Assembly (NCBI GenBank): GCA_964035545.1
Contig: OZ037767.1
Location: 11,265,081 to 11,329,080 of the forward strand
Length of the DNA stretch: 64,000 nt
From: Bugula neritina
Lineage: Eukaryota > Bryozoa > Gymnolaemata > Cheilostomatida > Bugulidae
Reading direction: 5' to 3'
Part shown: piece by piece, positions 1 to 13,300 of the stretch
Position numbering within the stretch: position 1 is the first letter of the stretch
How the letters are laid out: each line of letters starts with the position of its first letter
Program-made: the position numbers and the translations under genes
Notes under the pieces: model-generated
The model's input: the letters and a program-made list of their open reading frames with translations, nothing else
The model's database searches: none
Told to the model about the DNA's origin: nothing

Positions 1-310
<310 letters not shown>

Positions 311-541
311 AATACATTTATATGTGTTAATATATACTCATGTCTCATACTGATACAGTTACATGAACATCAATTTGAAAATCAATATGAATATATTTAA
401 TTTTATAATCACAAATAATAATATTATAATAATTATGATTGAAATAAAAATTATAAAAATGAGTAACACCACCAAACATATATTAGAAACAGACTACACA
501 GCAATGCAAAAAGTTGATTTACTAATACTGATTAGTATTAC

Positions 542-864
542 CTGTGAATATAATGAGTGATGAACATTCCAAACAACAACCAGTTTGCAGAAGGTACGGA
601 AGCAAAGTTAAAGTCTTCGCATGTTATTAGGATCAAGAGTGGTACCAATATATTAGGGGACTCCATTACCACCCACCCTATAAAGCCATTTATGTCTCCA
701 GACAATATAAACTTCTTTAGATCATTGTGGTAACGACCATAAGGCGCAGGTGTTAATATCAAAAGTGTTGCAAAAATCAACAAGCTGAGCACCAATATAA
801 AAAGCGAGATCGAATAAACAATTCCATCTAAATGATTGTAGTTGAAAAATGCACTTTGGAACAT
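542..864 (-). CDS. SRD5A1: Steroid 5-alpha-reductase (SRD5A1-like), first coding exon, partial
   Basis: First coding exon (about 107 residues plus 2 nt) of a polytopic ER membrane enzyme that reduces the delta-4,5 double bond of 3-oxo-steroids with NADPH. The ATG is at 864 on the minus strand. A hydrophobic segment near residues 16-37 precedes APYGRY, then GWVVMESP, a second hydrophobic stretch, and GMFITHYIHR at the exon end. These match in order the YGRH, WVVQELP and AMFLVHYGHR landmarks of animal SRD5A1, as I recall that family. The exon ends CAG at 542 and the donor GTAATA follows at 541-536. The remaining exons, including the catalytic C-terminal domain, lie left of the window. SRD5A2, or another clade of the same family, remains possible from this exon alone. 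Confidence 0.8.
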
Positions 865-1380
865 GTTTATGTCGTTTTTAATATATAATACTTTTCAACA
901 CAAAGCTAATGGCACGCGTCAACTACAACTATTATTTTTGTAGGCTAGCCACATCTCTTTTCTTAAAGCAACTCCGTACAAAGTACAATAACAATAAGTA
1001 CGCTAAGTTGTACAAGCACAGTCTGCGCGCAATTTACTGCGAATGCCTAGACCTCTGTCAATAGCGAGAAATCAACTGCCTATCGGGAGATTGTTTAGTG
1101 TCCAGATCTCATTTTTATAGATAACTGTCCGATTTCGCCAAGCACACAGGCAGGCGCATCTTGAATATCCGTTATCAATCACATCACCACCAGTATCAGT
1201 AGGACTATCACTATGACTATGAGTCAAAATTTGTAAGCACCTTCCTGTAGATTCAACTAGGTACTGACAAACTCATCATTCATGTCTTAATACAGTAATT
1301 TTTTGTATGAAACAGTACGAGAAATTTTTATTCAAATAAAACCATACATTTGAAAATAGATAATGCGGCATTATGATTAT
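865..1380. other. Upstream region of the 5-alpha-reductase gene
   Basis: Non-coding sequence, less AT-rich than its surroundings around 900-1130, immediately 5' of the reductase start. It probably holds that gene's promoter and 5' UTR. I see no TATA box or other motif that I would defend. Confidence 0.4.
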
Positions 1381-1960
1381 GAGTTTATCAATATGATTAT
1401 AATTTGTAAATTTATATGACAATGAATATCAATATGATTATGAATAACTATTGTCTATTAGTATTACTGTATTACTATTAGCATTACTATTGGTATTGCT
1501 ATTATTATTAATATTACTGTTAGTATTACTATTACTGTATTACTATTAGATTATTAATATTATCAGTAAATATATTATTTTTACTATAACTATAAGTATA
1601 AAACTAATTATAACGGCATCACATATTTATTTACTAATATTAATAGTAAATGTAGTAACTAATTGTTGTACTTATAGTGACACTAATAGTAAATGTAATA
1701 CTAATACTAATAGTAATACTGAGAAATAGAGTAATACTAATAGTAACGCTTAAGTCACAGTTATAAAGTGTTAGACTTAGTATTACTATTAGTATTAGTA
1801 TTATTCATACTATTGCTACTAGTATTAATATTAGTAATTAAGTATTACTATTAGTATTGCCATTTCTATTATTATTACTATAAGTGTAACTTATAAGTAT
1901 AAATATAGCTATTGCTATTACTATTAGTATCAATATTATTTATTGTTATTTGACTTGTCT
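1381..1960. repeat. Degenerate TAATAC/TAGTAA low-complexity tract
   Basis: The sequence is built from irregular runs of ATTAGTATTACT and its complement, with few other words. It has no coding potential. The same style of sequence recurs near 22.8-23.6, 24.6-25.2, 55.1-55.6, 57.0-57.2 and 61.2-61.6 kb. Confidence 0.8.
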
Positions 1961-2457
1961 GGGAGGTAACTCCAGCTCCTGTCAATCTGTAGGGAGAGGC
2001 CTCTTAGTTAGGATATGTCGGTACTCCACAGTCTAGGATCCTGGGCTAGCACTCACTAGCACGCCCTAGCAAATTTTTGTCAAGTTTAACTGCTCATTCA
2101 CAATCTCTCTTTATACACACAAGTATATTCAGATCTTTGTTTTCACACAAACTCTGTATCTACACTCCCCACCCCATTGTCCTTCTCTATCCCCACTCTG
2201 TATCTTACACATACTCTTTTTTATACTTACTATATTATTCCTAGTTACCATGCAGGCGACATCTACAGTAAATAATATATATATTATTGCAGCTGAATTT
2301 ACTTAAATAGAGTTGTTCTCTCTCTCTGCATATAATAGCAACAGAAGATGATTAGTACAACATTACTTATAAATTATTTGTTGTTACTTATGCTTGTATT
2401 TGAAGTTATCACTAATTAGTTGTATAGTTATAGTAATAGTTATTACTTATATTTATA
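1961..2457. other. Intergenic DNA, nothing assigned
   Basis: A GC-richer stretch of about 110 bp (1960-2070) looks different from its AT-rich neighbours and may be a repeat fragment. I cannot assign it. The rest up to the mariner at 2458 is featureless. Confidence 0.35.
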
Positions 2458-3353
2458 CAAGGGCGATTTGAAAAGTAAAGATAATCTTGCCATAAGTCAA
2501 GTTGTAGTTGAGTTAAATACTTCAATTTTTTATTTTATGACATAGTTTTCAGACAAGTCAACAAATATATTGATATAATCTTTTTGATTCCCCCAGCATA
2601 AAATTTCGTAGAATAACTCAGTTAACGATTGCTCACAGTAACTTTGATCTTGCCACGAGTCTCCATCTGAATATACCTATGGTAATCAATCACAAGGTGC
2701 AAGATTAGGATTGTGAAGTGGAGGCTCCAATAGTTCTCATTATAGTGGGTTGATGGTCTCAATGGTTTAAGTGGCAGATTATGGCCTTGCAGTATCTTAG
2801 TCGAAATCGGCGCCACGGGATTGCATGTTTCTTCATAATATCTTTCTGAACTTGGATGAAATGCGCTATTATAATAGAGATGCCTGTTAATTTAGCTATA
2901 TCCGCCTATACTGTCACTATGCTGAATTACACAGAAAAACTTTTTGCAGTTTGAAAATTGGTTGGTACAGCAGCCTCTATTGCCTTTGGCCTACCTCGCC
3001 TAGGTCAATTCTCTACAGAGGTTGTTTTTTCCTTAAAGCGGTTTGCCTGTTTGAAAATTTTTTTTAGTTTAAGCAACTGTGACCATATTAAAATTTTATT
3101 CTTCTATGAATTTTATTTTGTTCAACTTCTTCACAAGTTTAAAAAAAGCTCCATTACAGCTCTCTGTCAAACATGTGAACAAATTCCAGGCGGGTCTGCC
3201 ATATTGATATACTTTCAAAAAGATGCAATGCCCTAAAATTATTAAAATTTGTACAGTGTAAAGACAAAATCAACAATCCTAAAAAGTTAGGTGTGTATTA
3301 CAATTATGTTGCATTCTATAAAGAAATTATCTTTACATTTTGAATCGGCATCG
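2458..3353 (-). mobile_element. Decayed, internally deleted mariner-like element
   Basis: Imperfect terminal inverted repeats lie at 2458-2490 (about CAAGGGCGATTTGAAAAG) and, inverted, at about 3320-3353. Both share GTAAAGATAAT, and each is flanked by TA (2456-2457 and 3354-3355), as expected for Tc1/mariner. The minus-strand translation is broken by stops but reads like mariner transposase. Near 3050 there is RFKEKTTSVEN followed by a RRGRPK-like piece. Further on come DTARP, TIETIN, WELLEPPLHNPNLAPCD (with stops) and, near 2560-2600, an FYxGGIKK-like piece. DTARP and APCD correspond to the second and third catalytic acidic residues. At about 0.9 kb against about 1.3 kb for an intact element, the centre is missing. 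It is a fossil. Confidence 0.72.
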
Positions 3354-4326
3354 TAATTGTTCACTCATTAGTTAATATTAGATTATGATTGAGATTTATA
3401 TTAGTAAATGTAATAGTAATAATAATAATATTACTTATGTTATAACCAATAATTATATTATTAGTTTTACTTATTGATAGAACTAGTACTAGTGATAACT
3501 AACAACTAATGCTACTAATAAAAGTAATGGGTAGTAGATGTAGTTAATGTCATTGTCGTTTTACTTTATTATTATTATTATTATTATGGCTCTGTTCACA
3601 AGTCACACAATACTAATAGTATTAATACTCAGTAATGGTTAGGCCTTGTTATATTTATACTTATCTTTATACTTTTAGTTGTATAGACTATAGTTATTCA
3701 GTTATACTTGTACTTATATATTTTAGCTATAATAAATTACCAAATACAAAATAAATTGAAATTATTGACAAAGTTATAATATTAAATTATTGTTATTCGC
3801 TAGCCTTCAACTTTCAGCCCAAGAGTAAGCATAGCTGTTAGTATTTTTATAACTATAGTCTATAAGTATTACTGTAAATAAGTCACTAGTAGCGGTATTA
3901 TATTTATATAACGTTATTAAACTGTCTCACTATTAGTATAAGTTGCTGTATTTATAGAATAATATTTATATAATTATAATTAGTACTATAATACACATAT
4001 ACTCACACAATATTTTTCTATGGCAGAGAGCTAATATAAATGCTAATAGAAAGACTTTCAACTTTTTTGCCAGTTTGCAAGTATCAATATAACTTAATGT
4101 TGACGTTATATTTATGTTATCTGATTGTAAATATAAATTATTTCTATAATTGAGCGATAGTTTTTCAAAAAAACTCAATAAAATATAACCTGTTATTTTA
4201 TGTTTAATTTTTCAGTTAGATAAATTTAAAATTTTTAGATTTTAACTCAAATTGGGAACCAGATTCAAATTCAAAGGAACTACTAATTTGTGCCTGCACA
4301 AACAATTTAATCGATAATCCTACAAG
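3354..4326. other. Intergenic region upstream of VTI1B
   Basis: AT-rich, with a TAATAATAATA-type stretch at 3390-3590 and no ORF with codon-like structure. The last few hundred bases probably contain the VTI1B promoter and 5' UTR, but no clear promoter element can be named. Confidence 0.4.
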
Positions 4327-7300
4327 ATGATGGGTGACAGATTTGACACGCTTGAAGAAGATTTTAAAAATGACGTCGATTTGATGCGTAGAAAATTGGA
4401 CAGGGTTGGGAGGTATGCTCAAGGAGGTGAGATTCGATTAAAGTTGAAATATTTATTTTGACTGTTTAAGTCATTATGATTCATTCATAAGGAATTCATA
4501 GCACTGTAAAAGCACGTTTCAGCTGCTTAGAAGCCAGCATTTTTAGGGACCTGGTAAATTATATGCAGTGATATCTTACTTTTCAAATGAAATAGCAAGA
4601 ATTCTATGTTTAGTGGGGCACTGTTGGGTTTCAGTTTGTAGCACACATTAAGTTATGGTTTAAAGGTGTGTTACATGCTCAACGTGCTTCAAATGGTTTA
4701 TTTAATTTTTTCATATTTATGGCCACAGAGTTAGGGATTTCTGATAGTTGTTGTAAGAACGATGTTATATGTGTACACATTATATGATTTATCAACGTAC
4801 TGTAGAGGAACAAAAGAAGTTGCTGAGGGAGCTTGATCGGTCACGGGATGCTGCCCAATCATTGGTGAGTTAGCTGGCAGCAAGCAGCGGGTGTTGTCAT
4901 TAGCTGTTGTTGTTTTTTATTCAGATATATCATGATATATGAGATTCTCTCTAACCAAAATATAAGCCCGCATATAGGAAATATGAAAAATCTTAAGTCT
5001 AATATATAAGTCTAAGTAGTTGTCTGGCTCTATCGAATTATGTCTGAAATGTTCTACACCGTAATCTCAGACTAGCTGAACTTGTTACTTAGGAAGTCAT
5101 CAATTTTGTAAAACTAATTAGTTTGATATCAGATATCATGCTGTGACAATTATGAAAGTTGCCGCAAATTGTCCTGGTATGGTTTTTAGTTACGTTCCAT
5201 GGAAGCAGAAATACAAAGAGCCCCAGCATATGAGAGGTCTAGTCTTAGAAGCAGGCTGGCCAGTCTAAAGAGAGAGTTGGACAGTACAACTGCACAAGTT
5301 GAGCAGGCTACTAGAAGCATCTCAGATTTGGATGTAAGTTTTATATAACTCCTTTACATGTTTATTTTATGTAATTATCCAGCATTGAAACATTCTAAAA
5401 ATAATTTGTACTGGTGTTTTAAATACAAATCAATTGAATTTAAAGCCTAGGCTAAGATATTATGTAGTCAAAAACCTTCTATTTTATCTTTTTAATTTCC
5501 AAGACAAACTTTAACAAAGTTAAAACATTAAGATAGCTGTGGCATGTTTATAGGTATGATAAGCAGTGACGCTGTTGTAAACTGTGTGCTGTGTTGTGAT
5601 AAGTGTGTCAGGGAGATAACATTGACTATTCACAGAATTAAATTTCCATTATGAAATGTTAGCTTTTGTATTCATTCTTGTTAGCATGTACATTATAAAT
5701 GAGAAAGCCACAAGTTTATCGTATAAACATAAATTTGTTGCTCATTTTAACTGTGCCAGGAACAAAATGCTATAAAATTGATATTCAGTACAAGTAGAAG
5801 CAATAAATTTAAAAGAAGACCAAGTAATAATTATAGGCTGTGGTAAGCAGTATATTGTGTTATAGTACATTGTGTACCGTGCTGTAATAAGTTATGTGAG
5901 ATGTCTTATTATGGTAATACAGGATATGGAGGCGGCTCACAGAGCGAAGATGATGCAAGGAACTAGAGCCTTGCAAAGAGCGTCAGACAGCGTGCACAGG
6001 TCTAGACAGATAGCGGAAGAAACAGATGAGATAGGAACTAATATTATCGGTGAGTTGTCCGTGAATTACAAATGTATATACTTTAATTCTGCTGTGTTAT
6101 TCAAGAAATGCTCAGATGGAATAATCCGAATAATCATATCAGCGTTTGGAATAAACAGATTTGTTTACAGTATATTATTGTATAATTTGTATAATTGTGT
6201 GACTGCAGACTACCACTATCTTCAATTACAGTATAGTGTAATAGCACTGTTGCTAGGTGATATCACAATGTTGATATAGTTGCTAGGTGATATCACAATG
6301 TTGATATAGTTGCTAGGTGACATTGTAATGTTGATATAGTTGCTAGGTGACACTGTAATGTTGATATAGTTGCTAGGTGACACTGTAATGTTGACATAGT
6401 TGCTAGATGACAATGCAATGTTGATATAGTTGCTAGGTGACACTGTAATGTTGATATAGTTGCTAGATGACATTGTAATGTTGATATAGTTGCTAGGTGA
6501 TATTGCAATGTTGATATAGTTGCTAGGTGATATTGCAATGTTGATATAGTTGCTAGATGACATTGTAATGTTGATATAGTTGCTAGGTGATATTGCAATG
6601 TTGATATAGTTGCTAGGTGATATTGCAATGTTGATATAGTTGCTAGGTGATATTGCAATGTTGATATAGTTGCTAGGTGATATCACAATGTTGATATAGT
6701 TGCTAGGTGACACTGTAATGTTGATATAGTTGCTAGATGACATTGTAATGTTGATATACTTGCTAGGTGATATTGCAATGTTGATATAGTTGCTAGATGA
6801 CATTGCAATGTTGATATAGTTGCTAGGTGATATTGCAATGTTGATATAGTTGCTAGGTGACACTGTTATGTTGATATAGTTGCTAGGTGACATTGTAATG
6901 TTGACATAGTTGCTAGATGACATTGCAATGTTGATATAGTTGCTAGGTGACACTGTAATGTTGATATAGTTGCTAGATGACATTGTAATGTTGATATAGT
7001 TGCTAGGTGATATTGCAATGTTGATATAGTTGCTAGGTGATATTGCAATGTTGATATAGTTGCTAGATGACATTGTAATGTTGATATAGTTGCTAGGTGA
7101 TATTGCAATGTTGATATAGTTGCTAGGTGATATTGCAATAATGATATAGTTGCTAGGTGATATTGCAATGTTGATATAGTTGCTAGGTGATATTGCAATG
7201 TTGATATAGTTGCTAGGTGACACTGTAATGTTGATATAGTTGCTAGGTGATATTGCAATGTTGATATAGTTGCTAGGTGATATTGCAATGTTGATATAGT

Positions 7301-9179
7301 TGCTAGGTGATATTGCAATAATGATATAGTTGCTAGGTGATATTGCAATGTTGATATAGTTGCTAGGTGATATTGCAATGTTGATATAGTTGCTAGGTGA
7401 CACTGTAATGTTGATATACTTGCTAGGTGATATTGCAATGTTGATATAGTTGCTAGGTGATATTGCAATGTTGATATAGTTGCTAGGTGATATCACAATG
7501 TTGATATAGTTGCTAGGTGACACTGTAATGTTGATATAGTTGCTAGGTGACACTGTAATGTTGATATAGTTGCTAGATGACATTGTAATGTTGATATAGT
7601 TGCTAGGTGATATTGCAATGTTGATATAGTTGCTAGGTGATATTGCAATGTTGATATAGTTGCTAGATGACATTGTAATGTTGATATAGTTGCTAGGTGA
7701 TATTGCAATGTTGATATAGTTGCTAGGTGATATTGCAATGTTGATATAGTTGCTAGGTGATATTGCAATGTTGATATAGTTGCTAGGCGATATTGCAATG
7801 TTGATATAGTTGCTAGGTGACACTGTAATGTTGATATAGTTGCTAGATGACATTGTAATGTTGATATACTTGCTAGGTGATATTGCAATGTTGATATAGT
7901 TGCTAGGTGATATTGCAATGTTGATATAGTTGCTAGGTGATATCACAATGTTGATATAGTTGCTAGGTGACACTGTAATGTTGATATAGTTGCTAGGTGA
8001 CACTGTAATGTTGATATAGTTGCTAGATGACATTGTAATGTTGATATAGTTGCTAGGTGATATTGCAATGTTGATATAGTTGCTAGGTGATATTGCAATG
8101 TTGATATAGTTGCTAGGTGACACTGCAATGTTGATATAGTTGCTAGATGACATTGTAATGTTGATATAGTTGCTAGGTGATATTGCAATGTTGATATAGT
8201 TGCTAGGTGATATTGCAATGTTGATATAGTTGCTAGGTGATACAATATTGTCATATTACTCATAGGTGAGCTGGACCGGCAAGGGGAGGCGCTAGAAAGG
8301 ACCAGAGATAGGGTAAGTCTGTTTTACAGAAAGTCACGAGCCTCTCTGATGTGTCATCAAATACACAATCTAATATAATTTTAGCTGGGTATTTTATGAT
8401 ACAAAAATAACATGTTGAAATTGTGATTCAAACAGATATTTCAAATCCTGCTTTCCGAATTTTATATTATTCATCAGATGCTATGTTGATAAATTTGGAA
8501 ATGAATAGGGATTTTAGTTAGCTTTTAACAAAACTGTTGTAATATGTGTGTAGCTACTGTGGTAAGATAATTGCATCGGAGTTGTCGTCTTTCTTTATAA
8601 GATTTTTTACATAGTGCTCAACTAATAAAATATATTTTATTTATTCACAGCTTCATGAAACACAAAGTGCTTTGGATAAAAGTAAAAGTATACTAAGAGG
8701 CATGGCTTTCAGGTAAAATGAATATGAATGGAGCTGCTTATACACGCTTTTTGTACATACTTTGTAATTTGTTGTATTAGAAATGTCTAGTCTTCCTTAT
8801 TTATATTATTTATTAATTTAAATTTCATTCATAAATCTGTTCATCAACAGTACTTGTGCAACATGAATCCATAAATAATTCGGGAAGGAAATTCGAATAG
8901 CCAAGTTCCAAATGAGGATTTTAAAATTTGAGCAGATTTGTTTGTTCAATGTAACTATAACTATGGCCATGATGTATTGACTAATTGCATTATGTGTAGG
9001 GTTTTAAGATTCTATAATATAATCTGCATGTTTTTTTTAGGGTGGTCACGAACAAAATTATCATGGTGCTTATAATACTAGTGGAGCTAGCCATTCTAGC
9101 AGGAGTTATATATATCAAATTTATTAAACCTAAAAGTACGACATCGGGCACAGCTCCGACAACACATTCAACTCCTTGA
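4327..9179 (+). CDS. VTI1B: Vesicle transport SNARE Vti1b, complete, 7 exons
   Basis: Qb-SNARE of about 225 residues that works in late endosome/TGN membrane fusion. Exons: 4327-4426, 4806-4864, 5190-5333, 5923-6049, 8266-8312, 8651-8712 and 9041-9179. All introns are GT-AG and phases agree. Order: N-terminal three-helix region (FDTLEEDFKNDV, EEQKKLLRELDRS, then the exon-3 helix), SNARE motif from about residue 108 (RSRQIAEETDEIGTNIIGEL, then LDRQGEALERTRDR with the zero-layer Gln, then LHETQSALDKSK), and a tail anchor near 186-205 (IIMVLIILVELAILAGVIYI). The exon-by-exon match to human VTI1B (232 aa) is clear. After the anchor there is a lumenal tail of about 20 residues rich in Thr/Ser/Pro (KSTTSGTAPTTHSTP), longer than the few residues I recall in vertebrates. 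The second Met at 4330 is an equally possible start. Intron 4 (6050-8265) is nearly filled by a minisatellite; the other introns show nothing notable. Confidence 0.93.
6250..8242. repeat. 30-bp minisatellite, about 66 copies, in VTI1B intron 4
   Basis: Tandem units of 30 bp with the core TTGATATAGTTGCTAGGTGA followed by a variable ten bases. Four main endings recur: TATTGCAATG, CACTGTAATG, CATTGTAATG (usually after GCTAGATGA) and TATCACAATG. Indels are absent, so the array stays in register throughout. Rare variants mark larger duplications: TATACT units at about 6751, 7411 and 7861, TATCACAATG units at about 7471 and 7921, and an AATAATG variant at about 7137 and 7317. Because 30 is divisible by 3 and the minus strand lacks stops, it reads as a long decapeptide-repeat ORF there, which is not a gene. 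Confidence 0.98.
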
Positions 9180-10390
9180 CTTTTGACTGAGCTCATCTCT
9201 GCATTTTATTACTCTTTCATTGCAGCAATTATTCCAACCTGTAATGTCCAACAAGTGTCGTTATGTATTTTTTCTATTTATCTTATGAGGGTGTCTTTCA
9301 CCCTTCATTCTAAGTAATAAGCTACAAAGTGCAAATATAAATTTTTATAATTGTGCGACTTCATAATTTAAATATGTTTTTTAGATAAAAACCATATGAA
9401 GATTTTTTTTAATTTTATTTTTTCAATTAACGTTCAATCATAAATACTGTTTTCATTCCTGGCTGAGCTAAACCTTATTTCTACGTACACCTTTATTATT
9501 ACTACAAATTATCGCAGATGACTTCTGATACAGACTCAAAAACAAGAGAAAGCTCTTATATTGGAGTCTTATAGAATTCAGCAGTGTACTCCTAATGATA
9601 TTTAAATATATTGCCCAGATGTCATACAGAACTGCATAATCTTCAATTCTAAAAGTAATTATAATAAAAGCTTTAGAGGTTACTTATATTTTGATTAGAA
9701 ACACTGAGAAGTTGTATCTTTGTCTAAAAAAATTTCTGTTAAATATGAGCAAATATATCAAACCAAAACATGAAATTTCTGTTTTAACCTATTTTATTAT
9801 AATACATGCCCACAACATTTTAGTTATATTTATTTTATACAATACTAAATGCTAAAGCTAACTCTCATAAAAGTATTATTGCAGTTGCTGCAATCTGGTA
9901 TAGCAAAAATTACAAGAATATCATGCAATTGAAAATTATACCCTAACAATTAACAGGGAAATATGCTACATATTGGGAAAATAAAGCTCTGACAAAACTA
10001 AATAAATGGGAATACCAACATGATGTAACCTTGTAAAAAAATAGAGTAATGTATTACTCAACTAATACTTGCTAATACATTTTATTACAATAAATTAAGC
10101 ACTTGCATTATATTAGGTAAAATTTTGAAGAAAATTAAAAAAGCAATAAGTGCAACATTCACTAGCTTTGGTGAAAGAAATCCATAGCTGACGCAAATGA
10201 TGACACAATGAAAAAATTATATTCTTGCATAAACAAACTACAAGCTAAAGCATTGGTTTAACTACATTTCAGTATGGTAGCATTGTCAGGGAAATATGTT
10301 TGATTGCCTTTGTCATATTGCCAACAGTGTTGTGTAGAGCTGTAAAAGTTCTAGAAAAATCCATACCATTTGGAAGCAACTAAAAAGTCG
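9180..10390. other. Convergent intergenic region between VTI1B and GSS
   Basis: AT-rich 3' flanks of two convergent genes. AATAAA at 9663-9668 (plus) could serve VTI1B, and TTTATT at 10081-10086 (AATAAA on the minus strand) could serve GSS. No other feature is visible. Confidence 0.4.
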
Positions 10391-13300
10391 TCATTCACTA
10401 ATTTCTTTCAGCATATCTTCATCACTAAGTAAATAAGGAGTGTCGATGGCAGAGTAGCCTGCACAAAAACCCCCCTCATCGACATGCTGGAGCTTTGTTC
10501 GCAGGAGATACCCTGCAGTGGTGTTGTAAGATATTTCACCTTCATTTCTAAAAAGTAAACAACAACAATTAGAAGAAAATCGTCATAATATGATAGCTGC
10601 TTATATTGTAAGCCCCTCTCACTTACTGTATCTATATAAATACTGTGTTTATATGATGAAGGATTCAACCTAATAAACCAGTAAATGATCCTCCACATCC
10701 TTTACAAATGCTTACAAATTAGTACAAATTACGACTGTACAAATAAGTCACAACAAATCAAGCCATCAAGACAGCAATAACCACACCAACTGGTTATGAC
10801 ATCTTGCATAGGCAAAAGTGTCTGCCCACTGGTTATAAATGTATCAGGTTAGATGCGAATGAGTGCGAAAATGAAAAACACCAACTGACCCTATGATAGT
10901 GCCGTAGATTCCAAGCTCTGAAACAGTTGGCTCACACCGACAGTAATTACCAACTATTCCGTTTAGTTTACAGTTGTACTGTTTAGTTGGCTGAATCCTC
11001 TCCATCAGTATATACGCATCACTTTCTCCTAACCTTTCTATCTCATGTAACTTTCCTACTATGTCTTCGCCATATGTATTGTTACCTACATTATTCAAAT
11101 TTATTTTAAGACCTAAGCCTGTGTCCTATACAATACCTGAGAAAGCAGGTAGGGTGACAGGAGTTCATTAATTATCATATTTGATGTTTTGCCTGAGGTT
11201 AGAAGCAATATGATGGAATGCAGCAGAAAGAAAATATTCACAGTTACAATAGAAAAAATTATTAAAAACATACAACAGATATATTTTCAAAGACGATGTT
11301 TTTGAAAAACATAGAAAATTCGATGCATGTACACAAACAATATCACATATAGTCTAGAAGTAACCTCCAATTATCTTTCACTCATTACACTCCGAGGGGT
11401 GGCCACGAAATTTTTTTAGAAATGGAGAGTTTGAAGTGTCCTAATTAATCTGTGAAAACTCTAGACTGTTCTGTGCACCCAGTTAGCCACAAAAGCGCTT
11501 CAAACTTTTTAAATGAATCAGGAGTTGTCTTCTCCTAACGGTTTTATAAATCGGCTAAATATCTTAAAATTATTCAAGCTAATTTATTTTATATAAGCAA
11601 AATAATTTTGCTGATAATTATAGATACTCTTTTCACTTTTCTGCCATAAAAACTCTAAATTTTTCTGTTGACCCAGTTAGTCACAAAAGCTCTTTAAAAT
11701 TTTACAGGAGTTGTTTCCCCACAACTTTGTCCAAATCTATTAAATATTATCTTGAAATTATTGAAGCTAGTTTATCATATATACAAGCAAAGGCTTTTGC
11801 AGATAATCATAGATGTGTTTTTCACTTCTCTGAGTTTAATTCTAGTGATTTTCTTGTGAAAACATCTGAAAAAAGTGGACTATATGGACAAAAACAAGCA
11901 AAGGAATGGATTTTCTAGTTAAAAGGCAAACATTATTATTGATCAGCTATAAAAAAGCCGAATTATAAGTAATTCTGTGTCTGATAATGATTTTCTTTAC
12001 GATTTTTATTATAATAACTATTTTTACAAAAAAGTAATGAGAAGCATGGGCAGGTTGGTCTGGACTCTGGAAAATAATATTTTAATGCGTATGATTGAGC
12101 TTTGCCAATAAATTTAAGCTGAACTATTTTTAAATAAGCAATTTGGTTTTTAAAACAATGCTATTGGTTAAAATGCATATTTTCATACTATCTTGATATA
12201 ATGACTCTAGAGTCAATTTAGCTCCCTTATAGTTACAGAAGAAATACCCTAAAGTTTTCCTATAGGTAATTTAAAATATATGTGATTATATTTAAGCCAT
12301 CCATTAGAAAAATGATCTTGAGCTGCGTTATTCAAAGATCATAGGCATGTAATTTTTTCATGTGTGCCATTTGTCACTAAAATAATAATTTCTTATCAGC
12401 AAATAAAACAAGCTGAGTTTGAGACTGATGCATTTTTGTGTGAAACATAGAGTAAAAATATTTTAGAGAACAATATTATTATTATAGTTGTTGCATACCA
12501 AAAAAAATTGCATTCAGCTAGAAGTTTTTGAACATAATGGAATTTTTAAGAAAGCAGAACTCAAATGCTTACAATTAGATCATGAGGAAGCAGGTACGCA
12601 AACTTTGTTACATGCAAAATATCTTATGAACATCATAAGCCCACGTGTAATAATCAAATCTCAAGACACTGATGTCTCGCTATTTGCAAAACATTACCTT
12701 CTTACCAATTATATTTTTTCACGGGTGTGGTAATCATGGTGTCATGCCAGATAGAGGCTAGGCTAAATTTCCTATTTAGATGCTAGTTATTTATTTTGGT
12801 AAAATGTATTTTCATGTGCAACTTATTTTAATATTATTGAAATATATGTATAATTAAATAAACTTGGATCAATTGCTTGTTATTTAGCACATAAAAAATT
12901 CCTTTGATCCGCATTAACTTATTAATTTTGTAGACTTTATACACTTAAAGATAGTGTCTATTATTAATGTATTACTACTCTTTGTCCCACACAAATTCGT
13001 AAAAATAATAGAATATTATTCTAGATAATTCATGTTAGCTACTATAGCTATTAACATATTAGCTATTTAGCAATCAATACAACAGTTATATAGGTAATAT
13101 TAATATATATGGTAATAAAATAAAAATAGCGTCTATCTGGGAGGAAACCATAATCATATTAGGTATTTGAATATCAACATTGCAGCAAATAAATCCGGAC
13201 GCAGTTGTGTGCAGCGTTTACTAGATTTCATGCTTTAACAGGTTGTGATTCGATTATAGTGCTTTTTATGGAAAAGGATAGCGCACAGCCTACTCTTTTT

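Noticed and set aside
6222-8153. 643-codon minus-strand ORF of decapeptide repeats (SPSNYINIAI type)
   Set aside because: It is the stop-free reading of the 30-bp minisatellite inside a VTI1B intron. Two other frames are also open, and there is no start context, signal or homology.
6250-8242. CRISPR array
   Set aside because: Units are contiguous 30-bp tandem repeats with no unique spacers, in a eukaryotic intron.
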